Positions 1-11,867 of a stretch of DNA of 64,000 nt are shown piece by piece. Under the pieces are notes generated by a model, which had not been told where the DNA came from, made no database searches, and worked only from the letters and a program-made list of their open reading frames with translations. The DNA comes from Beroe forskalii. Its lineage: Eukaryota; Ctenophora; Nuda; Beroida; Beroidae. The position numbers were made by a program, and so were the translations under genes. The DNA lies in NCBI GenBank assembly GCA_011033025.1, contig WFMF01000027.1:806001-870000 (forward strand), in the 5' to 3' direction. Within the stretch, counting starts at the first letter, position 1; each line of letters begins with the position of its first letter.

Positions 1-256
1 GCTGCTGACTAATATACTACAGATAACTAGTGACTACTTGTAAAGGTAAGACAGGGCATGCAAAGATATAACTAAATTAATGTCTAAGATGAAGAAAGTG
101 TCAACTCGAAAATAATCAGAAATTTAGAATGTCATTGATAAAAAGAGACTGAGTCTCAGGAATAATGCATTGCAGCAACTGAAGAAGATACAAATATTTC
201 TTCATACTTTCCAAATTTAATTAACAATCAAAAAGTCTGAATAAACAAGTACCCAC

Positions 257-3200
257 ATCTTTTGGACCGTCAATAGTTATTCTGAAGTGTCGGGCGTTGT
301 CTTCAGTAGGGTTGGCAGTTATTCCGTCGATTCTCTCAGTCTGCAGACGACACGTTTCCTGGCAGTGACCAATATTAAATTACATCAAAACCAGTGAATT
401 GGAAGGGTCATCAGGACAAAAGCCACCAAAAATTACTTAGTTCTTTTTGACGAAATTGGCCAACCTCGGGGTCCCAGCCGGGATGACTTGTTTTGCCGGG
501 ACTTTAGGCGGTATTTTCGTTTTATTGCGAGTGAAAATTGAGGGAAAAACATCATTAAGTCATTATTTTGTCAAATATAATTCATTTGAATTGAATTAAT
601 CAAAAGAGCATTCTATTTAATTTGTGTGAGGATTTTTTTTGGAATAGAAATTGGCTTTTGGTGTTAACGTAGTTAAGTGGTTTTAATTTTATTAGGGATC
701 GTTCACATATCACGTAATCAATTTTTGGCCGATTTTAACCCCCCTTCCCCTCATAATCAAGTTTACAGTAGTTGTATTTGTTACAATAACATGTAACGTA
801 ATCATTCGGAAACCCCCCCCCCTAGGTGATTACGTAATATGTGAACGATCTCTAATTACGTATGTCGTAAGTCAGTGTCAAGGAATTAAGGCGTTGTGAT
901 AGTAGTGCAGAGGTGCCAAGGTAGTAAGTTAGGGGGGGATGAAGCCCAAAAAAAACCAAAAAAAACCAAAAAAAACCTAGCCCAAGAATCGGAAAAGTAG
1001 GGTGGGCCTTCGTTTTTTTTGGTTTTTTTTGGTATTTTTTGGTATTTTTTGGTTTTTTTTGGTATTTTTTTGGGTTAGGTTTTTTCAAAAATTTTGACTT
1101 TTTCATGCCAATATGGATTTTTGATGCTATTTAAGTGTTGTTATTGATATTACTATAGTTTCAAACAATATTCGTCAGTTTTTTTCAGCACGTTATTTTT
1201 TATTTTATTTTGTTTGATTTGCTACATCATATGAATTAGCTAGTAGCTAGTAGTACTGTAGTAGTCTAAGTAATAGTTTTAAAAATAAATCATTCTATTG
1301 GTTTTAATAAATTCATGCCAACGCATGGTCAAGTCTGCTGTAAAATATAAATAACATTGTTTCATTAAATAACATTGTTTCATTTTTATCAATGTTTTGG
1401 GTGATGAATGGCGTTTTATATGACATAATCAGTATGTCAAGGCATTGTTTTGGTGAACCATCAGCGAAGCACAGCTCAAGAGTTGCCGAGGGTCAGCCAG
1501 CATGGATCAGCAGGGGGTAAATAGGGGTCAGACTTAAATCACTCAGTGCTGAAATAATGACATAGGGGCCCTGCAAACTGCCAAGTGCTAGTGAACCAGG
1601 GGGTTACTCAGGGCTCACTGGTTTGCTCAGGGCTGATAAAGTTCAGACTAGTGTCACCTGAGATTAACAAGGTGTTTCGCACTGGAAAAGTCACCATGTC
1701 AAAGGATAGCCAAGGGTCGCCAGGGAGCCAGCTAGATGATTGTCCAATATCAGGTAATGGTCAGAAGGAGCCCCTGAGAGACCTGTAACGAGTCACTTGG
1801 GGTTCACTCAGGACCTCAGGATCAGTTCTAAAATATAAATGGATGCTTTTACTTGACTGATTACTATTGGAAGTCACTTATAAGAATACCTAAGAATGCA
1901 GCTAAAAACCTATAGGAAAAATTATAGGTACCTATTGGAAATCATCTTATATACTTGTTAAAAGAATCTGCAAGTGTCTTAATAACAGAGGAATTTCAGC
2001 ATTAACATCCCAACAATAATAAAATGTCTTCTTGAAAATTAACAAAACAGTCCTGAATGTGAATTTTGAATAATGGGACCAATTTCAGAAGGATAAGGTG
2101 AGTGAAAATGTTCAATTATATTCAGTAAATTAGACAATTATAGGTCGTTAAAGCTTCATAACAAGCTCCTGTGGATCTACAGTCACATGGTAGACATCGT
2201 AAAACAATCGAATTTTAACCTAAAAATCGTTTGGAAAGGTGCTAGAAATTACTAAAATGTAACCCAAAAAAAAACAAAAAAAACCTAAAAAAACCAAAAA
2301 AAACCTAGCCCAAGAATCGGAAAAGTAGGGTGGGGCTTGTTTTTTTTTTGGGCTTCATCCCCCCCAAGTTAGTAAGGCAGTGTCACGATAGATAAGCTAA
2401 ACGGTCAAGGTGGTGAGGTGGTACTTCGGTGGTATCAGGGCAGTTAACTTAAATAAGGGCAGTTAACTTAAAAGCGGTGTCAAGTAAGTGAGTCAGTGTC
2501 AAGGTAATACGGCGGTGTCAGACCGTAGCAAAGCGACGTCAGAGAGTAAAGAAGCTGACAAATAGTATTGTGTAGTGAAACGGTGTCAAGGTAGTAAAGT
2601 GGCATCAAGGTAGTAAGGCGATTTCAAGAGGTTCTAGGTCATCTGGCCTAACTGGACATTTGGCCTAACGCCTTTAACTCAAGAAATACTCAAGAAATTT
2701 TGAATTTATCTCTCTCCCCTGACCCTAACCAGTGTTAGGCCAGATGTCCAGTTAGGCCAAATGACCGAATACCATTTCAAGACGGCATCACGTTAGTTAT
2801 TGAGCTAAGCCAGAAGCCAAGGAAGTAAACTAGTCGTGTCAAGGTAGTAAAGCGGTGTCAAGGTGATAAAGCCGTGTCAATGTGGTAAAATAGTAAATTC
2901 GGTATTGAAATTCAGTTCGCATTCAGCACTTTCCAAAACATGCATACATAGTACCTAGTACCTACATACCCAAATGGTGATCTAATTTCTGGATGTGCCC
3001 CTTATACAAATCAGTTATTGTGTACATACACATTTTGGAATTTTTGGAAATGTTCAGTTTGCATTCTCAGTGTATCATTAATTAAAAGCCTTGTTTAAAA
3101 AACCGAATTTTGTATATTATTTCATTCATGAGGAACAACCTACAAGTTAACAGCCTATAACAATTTTATCATAAGCAAAACTCAAAAGGGGTAATATAAT

Positions 3201-4277
3201 AACTTAATAAGCTAAGCAAAATACAAATCAGTCTAGAATGTTGAAAATGTGACAAGTTCAATTTTTAATTTTGATTGTATTTTTGTAAGCATTTATTAAA
3301 AACAGCATGTGGTTCAGACATATTATCGTTGAATTTGGGCCCAAAACTTAGTTTGCACAAACCAGAATGTTTTTGAAACTGATCAAATAAAGATTCGTAA
3401 TTTTTCAAAGTCCAAATGTTCCGTTTTGGTACACTTTGTCCCGTTTCGTCCCGCTAAAAATGTCCCGTTCGAAAATTTTTATGAGCAAGGGGCATAACGG
3501 GACAAAACGGGATATAACCGGACGTTAGTCCCCCCGTCTGCATTCTCAGTGTATCATTTTGAAAGCCTAGTGTAAAAACCGAATTTTGTACCTATATTTT
3601 GTCATTCATGATGAACAAGTTAATAACAGCCTAATATAACAATTCTATCATAAGCAAAACCCAAAAGGGGTATTATAATAACTTAATAAGCAAAAGGGGT
3701 AATATCATAAGCGAAAGGAGTAATACCTATGAACAATGAGCATCAAGAGGAACATAAAAATAAGAAAATTATTGAAATCCTGGTTAAAATCCTGGTATCC
3801 CGGCTGAGATGACCCTGATCCCAGCCCTGGCCAGGTTTTTGAAGTCTCCCCAGTCCCAGTACAGGTCCCAGCAAGGATCAAGGTCATCCCAGCCTGTTCC
3901 TGGCCAGGATGCAACGGCCATCCTGGTCGACCACTGGACATCCTTGACCATATTTTTGTTAAATCTCTTCAAAATCTACACTGAATAAAAACTAAATAAA
4001 TCTCATGATCTCAACAGTCAAGGTGGCTCCTCTTAGTTCCTGCAACATTGATCAAATTTCTTACAAACAAGAGAAAAAGGGGATGAGAGCTCTAAACAAA
4101 TTTTCTTTTTGCCCCAGAAAATTCAACAATCTTTACTAGTCCAGATGTGATTTAGGTCGACTTTGAAACTTAACTTGAAGTCACTGTCTTCCCCTTCCAT
4201 TTCATTTCTATTATCCTACACTCTAAGGGTTGCCCCCTCATTACCTTTATTATTCTTCGAGGTAGTTCACCAGCCAT
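257..4277 (-). CDS. UBE2N: UBE2N/Ubc13 second copy, exons 1 and 2 only (continues beyond the window edge)
   Basis: Partial mirror copy of the right-arm ubiquitin-conjugating enzyme gene. Exon 1 is 4,277-4,245 ([11 protein letters not shown]) and ends in a consensus donor, GTAATG, at 4,244-4,239. Exon 2 is 358-257, 34 codons, with acceptor AG at 359-360 and donor GTGGGT at 256-251. It differs from the right-arm exon 2 by one synonymous change (CAG/CAA). Intron 1 is about 3.9 kb here against 1.3 kb on the right, because it has gained a 1.43-kb element (932-2,365), a 145-bp MITE (2,629-2,773) and about 1.06 kb near 3,017-4,080. Exons 3-5, with the catalytic cysteine, would lie outside the window, so whether this copy is complete cannot be judged. 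Its exon 1 donor is intact, unlike the other copy. Confidence 0.85.
692..855. mobile_element. 164-bp MITE with 5'-TTAGGGATCGTTCACATAT ends
   Basis: Both ends carry the inverted repeat TTAGGGATCGTTCACAT followed by ATTACGTAATCA (left copy CACGTAATCA), and the inside is C/G-run rich. The same element sits at the mirror place in the right arm (60,458-60,627), so it predates separation of the arms. The outer TTA/TAA could be a target duplication, as in PIF/Harbinger elements. No coding potential. Confidence 0.7.
932..2365. mobile_element. GGGGG-ended transposon, copy C (1.43 kb, internally deleted)
   Basis: Starts GGGGGGGATGAAGCCC and ends with its reverse complement. It is flanked by the direct repeat AAGTTA (926-931 and 2,366-2,371). 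The right arm has the uninterrupted site with one AAGTTA near 60,385, which proves a 6-bp target duplication. Each end also forms a hairpin of (A8CC)n, a core reading CCTAGCCCAAGAATCGG, and (GGT8)n; the core has the same orientation at both ends. Two longer relatives are at 49,011-52,140 and 54,794-59,100. The lysine-rich small ORF at 852-1,106 is an artefact of the A8CC repeat. Confidence 0.85.
2395..2900. repeat. Degenerate ~20-bp tandem repeat (GTGTCAAGGTAGTAAAGCG)
   Basis: Loose tandem copies of a phrase like GGTGTCAAGGTAGTAAAGCG run across this stretch and are interrupted by the MITE at 2,629-2,773. The mirror array is at 60,000-60,440 in intron 1 of the complete UBE2N gene. No coding potential. 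Confidence 0.6.
2629..2773. mobile_element. 145-bp hAT-like MITE with 8-bp target duplication
   Basis: The ends are inverted repeats built on GGTCATCTGGCCTAACTGG / CCAGTTAGGCCAAATGACC. The flanks are the direct repeat ATTTCAAG (2,621-2,628 and 2,774-2,781). The right arm carries the empty site with a single ATTTCAAG near 60,130. An 8-bp duplication fits the hAT superfamily; the assignment is inference. Confidence 0.8.
3017..4080. mobile_element. About 1.06-kb left-arm-specific insertion with internal direct repeats
   Basis: The right arm runs directly from AATCAGTTA to GATGAGAGCTC near 59,740-59,765, while the left arm has about 1 kb between these words. The inside holds two copies of a ~150-bp block (3,069-3,215 and 3,538-3,690), a GTCCCGTTT-rich segment with its complement ACGGGAC at 3,415-3,530, and a CCAGG-rich segment at 3,780-3,960. 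I could not define target duplications or a family. No convincing gene. Confidence 0.5.
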
Positions 4278-4723
4278 TATAGAGGTCCTAAAACACTGAC
4301 AAATAGAGTTAGTGAGGCTAAATAGTTCTTAAAATTATTCAACACAATCATCATACAGAAGGTAAATGTATAAATAGGTAGAGACTGTTTCTCTCCTCCA
4401 CATGGGTGCCCTGGGAACTGTCCCACTCTGTTTCAATCCCAGCCAGAGGGGTCTGGGCTGACAATCGCTAGCATTGCACTATACATACATGAATAGCTTC
4501 ATCCTGGGTCCAATCTCCCTGAATTCTTCAGTCCCCCCTTGTCACCCCCCATAAATTTTCACAATCCACTGTCCCCTACCTTTTTGGGCACCCTGTCACT
4601 GATTTTCAAAAATTCAACCAACCCCAAACAAAAACTAAATCTATTCAAAGTGGTGTTTGGATATATGATGCATATCTGAGATGCTCTCCCAGTCTCATAG
4701 GAACTGTTTTAAGACTCCCTTAA

Positions 4724-6900
4724 CCCTGCTAAAACTGGCACGAGGTTGATTCCGCCTCGCCCTCCTCTTCAATTGGCCATAACTTAGCTGTTACTTACTG
4801 TCTGAATTATTGACACACATGTATTTTAGCAGAATTTTATCTGCTTTTAGACCATGTAACTATCATTTAACTACTATCTGAAAAAACAATGAGAAATTTA
4901 GTGGTTTTTAAACATGATCAGAAAAAATTTGGCTGATATAGTGGTTTTCTGCATCCAGAACCCGACCCGAGGTGAATCAACCTCGCCCTCCCAGACACGC
5001 TAATTAGTTTACTTGCAAGGAGGCGTTCTGCTACTGTAATATTTCCGTAAACGCGGGATTGTGATTGTCACGTATGTAGGTTGCAATTGTAGATATGATT
5101 GCAGCACGTATCATATATCATAGGTTTGTGTGTAATACACCGCAACTCTCACATACAGCTTACACAAACATCCATGGGTGGAACTTGCAACCGGTAATCC
5201 CCATTTATTCAGGAAATTAGAAGCAGGTTATTTTATGACCATTTTCTAAAAGCAAAAATATTAAATTGAAAGATATTTCTGGAAATAGAATGATATTTAT
5301 CGTCGTCCATCTTTTATTGAACTTTCAACATATATGTTGAAACCATATATGGTTTATCATGCACCTCTAGCCTACCTTTTACAGTGCACCTTAAAACCCC
5401 GTTTATGCACCGTAGCACATCAAAACTTGTTATGGTCGAGTGGAGATAGATAACTTATTAATTTATTATGGTGCAGTGCAACAATCAATTATGCACGATA
5501 GGGCTAGTTATTGATTAGTTGATTCATATCATAATCCAAGATATATCCTTGTGTTTGAAAATATCACTGGTGAAACAGGTGGGAATAGTGAGAACAGGTG
5601 TGTGACACCGGTGGGAATAGTGATAACAGGTGTGTGAAACTGGTGGGAATAGTGATAACAGGTGCGTGACACTGGTGGGAACAGTGAGAACAGGTGCGTG
5701 ACACTGGTGGGAATAGCGAGAACAGGTGTGTGACACTGGTGGGAATAGTGAGAACAGGTGTGTGACACCGGTGGGAATAGTGAGAACAGGTGCGTGACAC
5801 TGGTGGGAATAGTGAGAACAGGTGCGTGACACTGGTGGGAATAGTGAGAACAGGTGTGTGACACTGGTGGGAATAGTGAGAACAGATGTGTGACACTGGT
5901 GGAAATGGTGAGAACAGATGTGTGACACTGGTGGGAATAGTGAGAACAGATGTGTGACACTGGTGGAAATGGTGAGAACAGATGTGTGACACTGGTGGGA
6001 ATAGTGATAACAGGTACGTGACCTCTGATGGAAATGGTGAGAACAGGTTTGTGACACTGGTGGAAATGGTGAGAACAGATGTGTGACACTGGTGGGAATA
6101 GTGAGAACAGGTGCGTGACACTGGTGGGAATAGTGAGAACAGGTGTGACACTGGCGGAATAGTGAGAACAGATGTGTGACACTGGTGGGAATAGTGAGAA
6201 CAGGTGATTGACTCTATAATCTATATCTATGAGGAAAAATAGTTGACACTAATATCGTGTTTGCGAGATTAACAGTCTTTTTATGAGCAAAATAATGAAC
6301 AAAAACACGAGAGACAGAACGCCTTACTTAAGTGAAGAATTGATCAACACGGTTATCACAGAATTTTGCTTCATTGTTCTAGCTTCATTTGATCTAAAAT
6401 GACATCACTTTGTGACGTGGTATAGGTATTAATGTTGGAACAGAACTTTCAGTGAATTGATAGTTTTGACAAAATTGTCTTGAAAACGTCGACCATAATT
6501 ATACTCCTACCTATGCACATAGTTTATTATCATAACTTATGTCATATTATTATTGAGTATCTTAATTATGGGTCCCTACACTCTACAGTCAACTTTGTAC
6601 CTAAAGCAAGTTTAGAGTTTCACAGAACGCTATCCAGTGTAGGAACACTGTGCTGACCTACATTGTTTATCTAATTGATGTACACATTATTTTGGTAATT
6701 CCCGCTTACACATTTACACATCTATCATCAAGCAAATTAGAAGGCTTGGAAGGAGGTAATTAATAAAAACGGAATTGCGCATTCATGAGAAGCAGTCTGC
6801 AGATCTGTTCGTAAATTAATTATTGTGTCTAGATAGGGCGAGGTTGTTTCCACCTCGGGTCGGGATCTCGATGCAGGCAAAAAGGTCGGATTTAGCAGGG
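4724..6900. mobile_element. 2.18-kb non-autonomous DNA transposon at TTAA (piggyBac- or Kolobok-like)
   Basis: The ends are CCCTGCTAAA and its reverse complement, with GAGGTTGATTCCGCCTCG-type hairpins just inside. It is flanked by TTAA at 4,720-4,723 and 6,901-6,904. The right arm has the empty site with one TTAA near 59,130. TTAA with CCC-starting ends is typical of piggyBac, and Kolobok also uses TTAA. No transposase is present. About a third of the element is the minisatellite at 5,572-6,210. The rest (4,724-5,570 and 6,210-6,900) is AT-rich and shows no gene. Confidence 0.85.
5572..6210. repeat. 32-bp minisatellite, about 20 copies
   Basis: The unit is GTGACACTGGTGGGAATAGT plus GAGAACAGGTGT, period exactly 32 bp. 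Because 32 is not a multiple of three, three units make one 32-residue protein period and all three minus-strand frames stay open for 177-217 codons. These open frames are a by-product of the repeat, not genes. The array is absent from the right arm because the whole host element is absent there. Confidence 0.9.
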
Positions 6901-7182
6901 TTAAAGAGCAGTTTATCTTGTATAAAGGGGGGAGTGTCACTGTCCCAATTGTCCCTTTTCCAATTTACTTTTTTTGAGTTAGGGACTGGTTTTTGGGAGA
7001 ATTAGGAAAACTGGTGCATTTGGGACAATTGGGACAAAAGTTGAAAAAATCAGTCATTATCATTTTTTACATTGATCAAAGTTTTTCCATCATTGAAATG
7101 ACAGCTATATTTGCTATATACCATTATTTGTGTGTATGTTGAATTAATCGCTCTCTTATCAGTTGCTTGATAATGATAATTG

Positions 7183-7239
7183 TTTTATTACTTGTTTTAT
7201 TACTTGTTTTATTACTTGTTTTATTACTTGTTTTATTAA
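7183..7239. repeat. 12-bp minisatellite TTTTATTACTTG
   Basis: Four perfect units plus a partial one, only in the left arm. The matching right-arm site (about 54,535) has a single non-repeated stretch. Just after it, a 24-bp phrase ending in AAATTTAAAAT is duplicated at 7,248-7,296. Confidence 0.85.
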
Positions 7240-7296
7240 TGTATAGTAGCTTGATCTCTTAAATTTAAAATAGCTTGATCTCTTAAATTTAAAATA

Positions 7297-7866
7297 TTCG
7301 TTATGATACACAGAATGAAAATTTTGAAATCTTACTAATGTTATCTTGCATAGAATGGACATGTATGTTATTTGTATTTTTAACTTATTAATTGTAACTT
7401 ATTAATTTCAACTAATATATTAATTATATCAAAGTGAAATTGATTTTGACTCACAGCAAGTAGGTAAATTTCTTTTTTGTAAATTCTTATTTAATCTATT
7501 GCTGTTGTACCAAGGGTGGTACCCAAGTACCCACAAGTATTTCCTGTAGCCGCAACAAAATCCAATTACCATGATCAATTGCAATACATTTTCCTAAGTA
7601 TTAATTCCTGCTTGGTTTGTTTTGTAATGGGTGTTTTTAATTAAATAGTATTTCACTATAATGGTTATGCAGCTTGTTAGGATATCCTGACTTTACTTTA
7701 TTTTATTATTTCAGTTTTTAAATTATTATATCAGTATATTATGTTCATATTAATTTAATCTAAATCACAATTGTCATATGACCAGAAAGAATTCAACTGT
7801 TCAAATTATGGTGTAATGTGCTACTAAATATAAACTTATTTGTTTTATTAAACTTATTCGTTTTAT
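7297..7866. other. AT-rich left-arm-specific stretch, no gene seen
   Basis: About 570 bp very rich in A and T lies between two positions that are adjacent in the right arm, apart from the hAT-like element there. It is probably an insertion, but I find no clean inverted ends or target duplication, and no ORF of interest. Confidence 0.4.
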
Positions 7867-7889
7867 TGTGGCTCAGTGTACCATTAACC

Positions 7890-8780
7890 ATGGCTACAAG
7901 TGATGGTCCAAAGGCTCCTGAGGACTTGCTCTGCAAAGTAAACGTTTGGCTTGGAAAGTCGATGAAGGATTTGAACTGCCCAGTCTCACGCTACGATCAC
8001 GTGACAAAACAAAAGTGCAGAGCTTTGGGGAGAGAGGACCTTGCTGAGTTGTTTAATGAAGCATTTCATTTTGTGTGGTACCAGAATGTGCATCTGCAGC
8101 AGACGATGACAGAGCTCAATGCAACGAGAGCTGAGCTGGTGAAATTGCAGAAACTGGCCATAGTTCAGCAGCATGAAGTGATTGTTAGTAAGGACAAATT
8201 GTTGGCATCAGTTCAGAGTGCAGTAACAGGGTCAGTTTAGAGTGCGGTAACAGCATCTGTATCAAAGACAGTGCAAGCAGAAATCAAGTCATACAGTGAC
8301 ACAGTTAAGTGTTCCACTGAATCCAATCAAATCAGTTCAGAAACACTTAAAAGTGTGGTGAAGTCAGCAGTGCAGGAAGAAGATCGGAGCAAAAACCTGA
8401 TGATGTTTGGAGTTCCGGAGGAGGGAAAGGAGAACTTGTCTGAGAAGGTTCAGGAAGTACTCAGTGAGCTCAAAATGAAGCCGGTTACTGAAGTTTGCCA
8501 TGTGGGGAAGACTGGGAGCAAGGAGAGACCAAGACCAGTGAAAGTGACTTTATCATGTGTCAGCACTGCGAGACATGTTCTTGTTCAAGCGAAAAAGTTG
8601 CGGAATTTACAGAAGTTCAGTGCAGTGTTCATCAGACCAGACAGGACAATGGAGGAATGGGCTGCACACAGGCTTCTCATCGAGGAGTTAAAGAAGAAAG
8701 AGTGGGGGAGCTGGGTAATGAACACTTGATCAGATTCGGGACCATGATGATAGAGGTTGAAACAGATGGAGGGTGACTTT
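7890..8780 (+). pseudogene. LINE ORF1-like protein, nonsense mutation (left-arm copy)
   Basis: From ATG at 7,890 (MATSDGPKAPEDLL) the frame reads 116 codons, hits TAG at 8,238-8,240, then continues in the same frame to about 8,729. The mirror copy has CAG (Gln) at that codon. After the stop comes a coiled-coil-like, Ser/Val-rich linker, then an RRM-like core (KNLMMFGVPEE) and the basic phrase ERPRPVKVTLS, followed by FIRPDRTMEE and EELKKK. This layout matches non-LTR retrotransposon ORF1 proteins (nucleic-acid-binding chaperones). No reverse transcriptase follows: only about 280 bp of 3' sequence, then a CCCCTCCGGGG hairpin and TCAATCAATCA near 9,049-9,071, which looks like a LINE 3' end. Confidence 0.7.
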
Positions 8781-9069
8781 CTCATTGCACATATTCAATT
8801 CTGATTTCTGGTGTGTTGATAGTCTATGTGGTGGAAAAATACTTATTGTCTGTCTTTTTAAGATTTTGATGAAGTGATGTGCAAATTTGATAGAAATCCA
8901 GACAAAACTGATATAGTTTTTGCGAAATTTATCATTTTTTGACTATATTGGCTTGGTGAATTTATGTTATTGAAATGAATGTTTCTCCTGTGTGGCAAAT
9001 GATTATATATTTTTATACAATATTCTTAGAAGCCCTTAGCAGTGCCCCTCCGGGGTTTTCAATCAATCA

Positions 9070-9345
9070 CTTAATAATATTCATACTACTATACTAAATA
9101 CAAGTTGTGAGATAAAAAACACTAAACTGCTGCTCAAAACACGATCATTTGTACCATGTATGGTGGCATAGATCCGCCAACAACTTAAAATTAATTTCAA
9201 CTTGATTTCGAATGTTGAAGTGAAATGAATTTCAATTCGAAAAATTTTTCAAATTTAAATTGAAATCAAAATCAATTCGAAATTCGTTTTGAATTGTTGG
9301 CGGATATATACCATGGCATATATCCGCCAACAATGAACAAGTTAA
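9070..9345. repeat. AT-rich inverted-repeat block with TTGGCGGAT hairpin
   Basis: The phrase GTTGGCGGATATATACC meets its own reverse complement at 9,295-9,331, forming a hairpin around CATGG. A third copy in opposite sense is at 9,163-9,181. Between them lies GAATTGAAATT-type simple sequence. The same arrangement, slightly diverged, is at 48,720-48,930. Probably a fused pair of small foldback elements. No gene. Confidence 0.5.
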
Positions 9346-10113
9346 AATCAATTTCAATTCGACGGACGTTGCCTCGACGGACGTTGCCCGTCTATTTCTT
9401 CTGACTGGATGGCGAGGTTGCAAAGTGACGTCCAAATGTGGAACGTTGCCCGTCTATTTCCTTTGATTCCTAAGCCCGCATAGGTGTGTGTACGCACCGC
9501 GCGCGCTTCCCTGTTCTGAGGAAGCGTGCCGCGCACGACGATATAGATAACATGGGTATACGTGTTTAGCAATTCCTCTGACATTTCCTAAGCCCGCATA
9601 GGTGTGTGTACGCACGCGGCGTTTCTCTACAGGAAGCGCGTCGCGCGACGATAACAGGGTTGCCCTAACCAGGACCCTGGTTACGCGCACGGAGTGTGCG
9701 ACGCCCCTGGTTAGGGAAACTATGCGGGCTTAGGAATCCTGTTTGGCTCGCACGTTTCTCCGTAAGGAATTAGCGCGTTGTCTGACCCTGGCCCTCTCGA
9801 CTCGCTCTAATGTCTAACCAGATCCCTGCCCTAGTCTTACGCGCGCGCAGCGCCTTGCTTGTCGTTTCGTGACGCCCCTGGTTAGGGGAACCTCTCGAGA
9901 ATCAGCGCCGCGCTGGTATCACTTTTCATTCACGATCCCCTTTGGCAGGCGCGCGCGTCTGCCGTCTGACAACCAATTCATTTTGATCGAATTATTTTTT
10001 TCGAGTTATTTTTTCCGATTCATTTTTTGACTCTCGGACATCATACCAGGGCCCTGGTTGCTAAACACGTATATAAAAATATGTACACAACTATGTAATT
10101 GTAAAGTAAACAT

Positions 10114-10159
10114 ATCGTTTTATTTGTAGGATGTTATAACATCCTACAAATAAAACGAT
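10114..10159. repeat. Perfect 46-bp palindrome
   Basis: The arms read ATCGTTTTATTTGTAGGATG and its exact complement around TTATAA, with no spacer. It is left-arm specific: the right arm near 47,360 has ACGATTGCG and about 48,610 has GTAGGATGTTACCC, separated. It may mark a joint between two inverted element copies. Confidence 0.85.
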
Positions 10160-10503
10160 TGCGTTAACATGTTACCCTACCCTCCGCCGCGCTCGCAACG
10201 TTTTCCGCGGGGAGTATGCAACACGACCCTCCAAACGTCCGAGTGTTGCGCGCAGGGATGGGAGAAATCCATCAATCGTTTTATCAGATAAATATAAAAT
10301 TTAAATAAATTCCCATAAACTTGATAAAATAAAAATCCAACAGTACAAATTGTAATAAACACCTTCTCGTCCTCGCGTGCGCGCCACGACTCGCAGACGT
10401 CAGACAATAAACACCAGTAGCCCTCAAATAACTTAGGAACTGTCCGCAAGGGGGCAATCCATAAAACTGAAAGACGTCCGCAAAGAGGGGGAACTGGCCA
10501 ATG

Positions 10504-10600
10504 TTGTCAGGCGTTGCCTGACCCCCTCGCGCGCGCGAAGCGCGCGCGCCACGACTCGCAATTCAAAATTTTAAATAATGGGTCTGACGACGTCAGACAA
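10504..10600. mobile_element. 97-bp hairpin-ended micro-MITE (hAT-like)
   Basis: Begins TTGTCAGGCGTTGCCTGAC, itself a hairpin, and ends GTCTGACGACGTCAGACAA, also a hairpin. Flanked by the 8-bp direct repeat GGCCAATG (10,496-10,503 and 10,601-10,608). The related sequence in the right arm (about 47,656-47,664) has the site uninterrupted. It is the longest of four family members in the window. Confidence 0.85.
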
Positions 10601-11024
10601 GGCCAATGCGGACGTGGGGGGAGGCCGAGGGGGGTTTAGCCAGATGCTGATGTCCGCATTATGATTAAGGGGCGATCCAGAAATGAGCTCAACACTTGGA
10701 TGGTGAGTCTCCAGTCACAATATTATCAAATCAGAAAAGGGACAGAGTGCTATGTAAGAAGCTGTGAGAAAAGGATTTGCTTTATAATTACCATTGACAA
10801 TGACACTCTATTTTCATAAAGGTATCTAATTTTTCGGTGTTTAAATCAGCTTTCAGAATTCAGTCTAAAAATCCAAAAAATAAATAAACGGGGAGGTTGC
10901 CTAATAAGCGTCTTTAGCTGGGAAAAAAAAATCAAAAATTTGATACTGATTTAACAGTATATTCACCTACGTACATGGCGCCGCGCGATCGGAAATTTCA
11001 GAAGAATTCTCATTTCTCGAGGTG

Positions 11025-11867
11025 TACTACGGTAGCAGCGTGTAGTTGTGTATGCACTTCGATGTCCAGAATTTTTGACCATTGGAAGTTGTTCTCCAGG
11101 CAATTCTGGTCCAGAATCATCTAGGTACCACTTTTGTATCGCTAGACACATGCCTGTGGGGCCACGCCCATGCCACGCCCTTAGGCGCGTATGGGTGAAA
11201 TTCGTATCTCGGTCCAGGAAGGTCGTAGAGACTCCGTTTTGGGCTCAAACGAAGCGCAATGACCATGTTTATATTAGACTTGTTAATAAACATATGCCCA
11301 AAAATGCTCAGGAAAAAAGTTATGGGAGAAAAACTGATTTTCGAGCCATGCGCGAGCCATGTATCGGATAATTTTCATATCTCTGTCGAGGAAGGTCGTA
11401 TAGACTCCGTTTTGGGCTCAAACGAATCGCAATGGCCATGTTTATATTTAATTTGGAATGAAAATTTGCCCTAAAATGCTCAGGAAAAAAAGTTATGGGC
11501 GAAAAACTAATTTTCGAGCCATGCTCGAGCCATGTATCAGGTAATTTTCATGATATCTTGGTCCAGGAAGGCCGTAAGGGCTTCTTTTATGGCTCGAAAA
11601 ACCACTTTAGCCTTGCTTATATTCGAGTTGTTAATAAACATTTATCCTAAAATGCTCAGGAAAAAGTTATGGGCTAAAAACTGTTTATTCCATTCATACA
11701 CAAAGCATTTATTGCATGATCAACTCGAATTCCCAGTGACGTAGCCGGAGGGTATGCAGACTATTCATTGTATGCCCTGAAAAGTCCCTAGCATAGTTTC
11801 AAACTTTGAGAAAACATCTTATCATAGCTGATTAGGCTAAATTTACCTGTTTGCTGTTAAAATCTGC
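11025..11867 (+). repeat. Left half of an 843-bp long inverted repeat
   Basis: This stretch is repeated in inverse at 13,981-14,825 with very high identity: a 107-codon open frame in each half translates identically. It contains three diverged ~150-bp tandem units marked by TTTGAGCCCAAAACGGAGTC. Similar units occur at 39,040-39,400. The identical open frames (11,048-11,371 and 14,479-14,802) are most simply explained by the recent or converted repeat, not by selection on a protein. Confidence 0.85.

Larger units (their letters stand above)
9346..10667. mobile_element. Nest of GC-rich small transposons (TAAGCCCGCATAGG and CCAGGGCCCTGG families)
   Basis: Direct and inverted copies of CTAAGCCCGCATAGGTGTG occur at 9,471, 9,588 and (inverted) 9,724-9,738; the pair at 9,590-9,738 encloses a 150-bp unit. 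CCTGGTTAGGG and the palindrome ACCAGGGCCCTGGT (10,046-10,059) recur. CG-rich runs (CGCGCGCG) contrast with the AT-rich surroundings. A perfect 46-bp palindrome is at 10,114-10,159. Small open frames here (9,354-9,690, 10,177-10,449) fall inside repeats and are not credible genes. The mirror region is 47,230-48,700. Confidence 0.55.

Noticed and set aside
852-1106. Lysine/proline-rich 84-codon ORF
   Set aside because: Translation of the A8CC terminal repeats of a transposon.
5524-6182. Three overlapping minus-strand ORFs of 177-217 codons rich in His, Ser and Cys
   Set aside because: They are the three reading frames of a 32-bp minisatellite; any repeat lacking stops gives this.
11048-11371. 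107-codon ORF identical at 14,479-14,802
   Set aside because: Identity is explained by the 843-bp inverted repeat; the frame crosses ~150-bp tandem units and matches no family.
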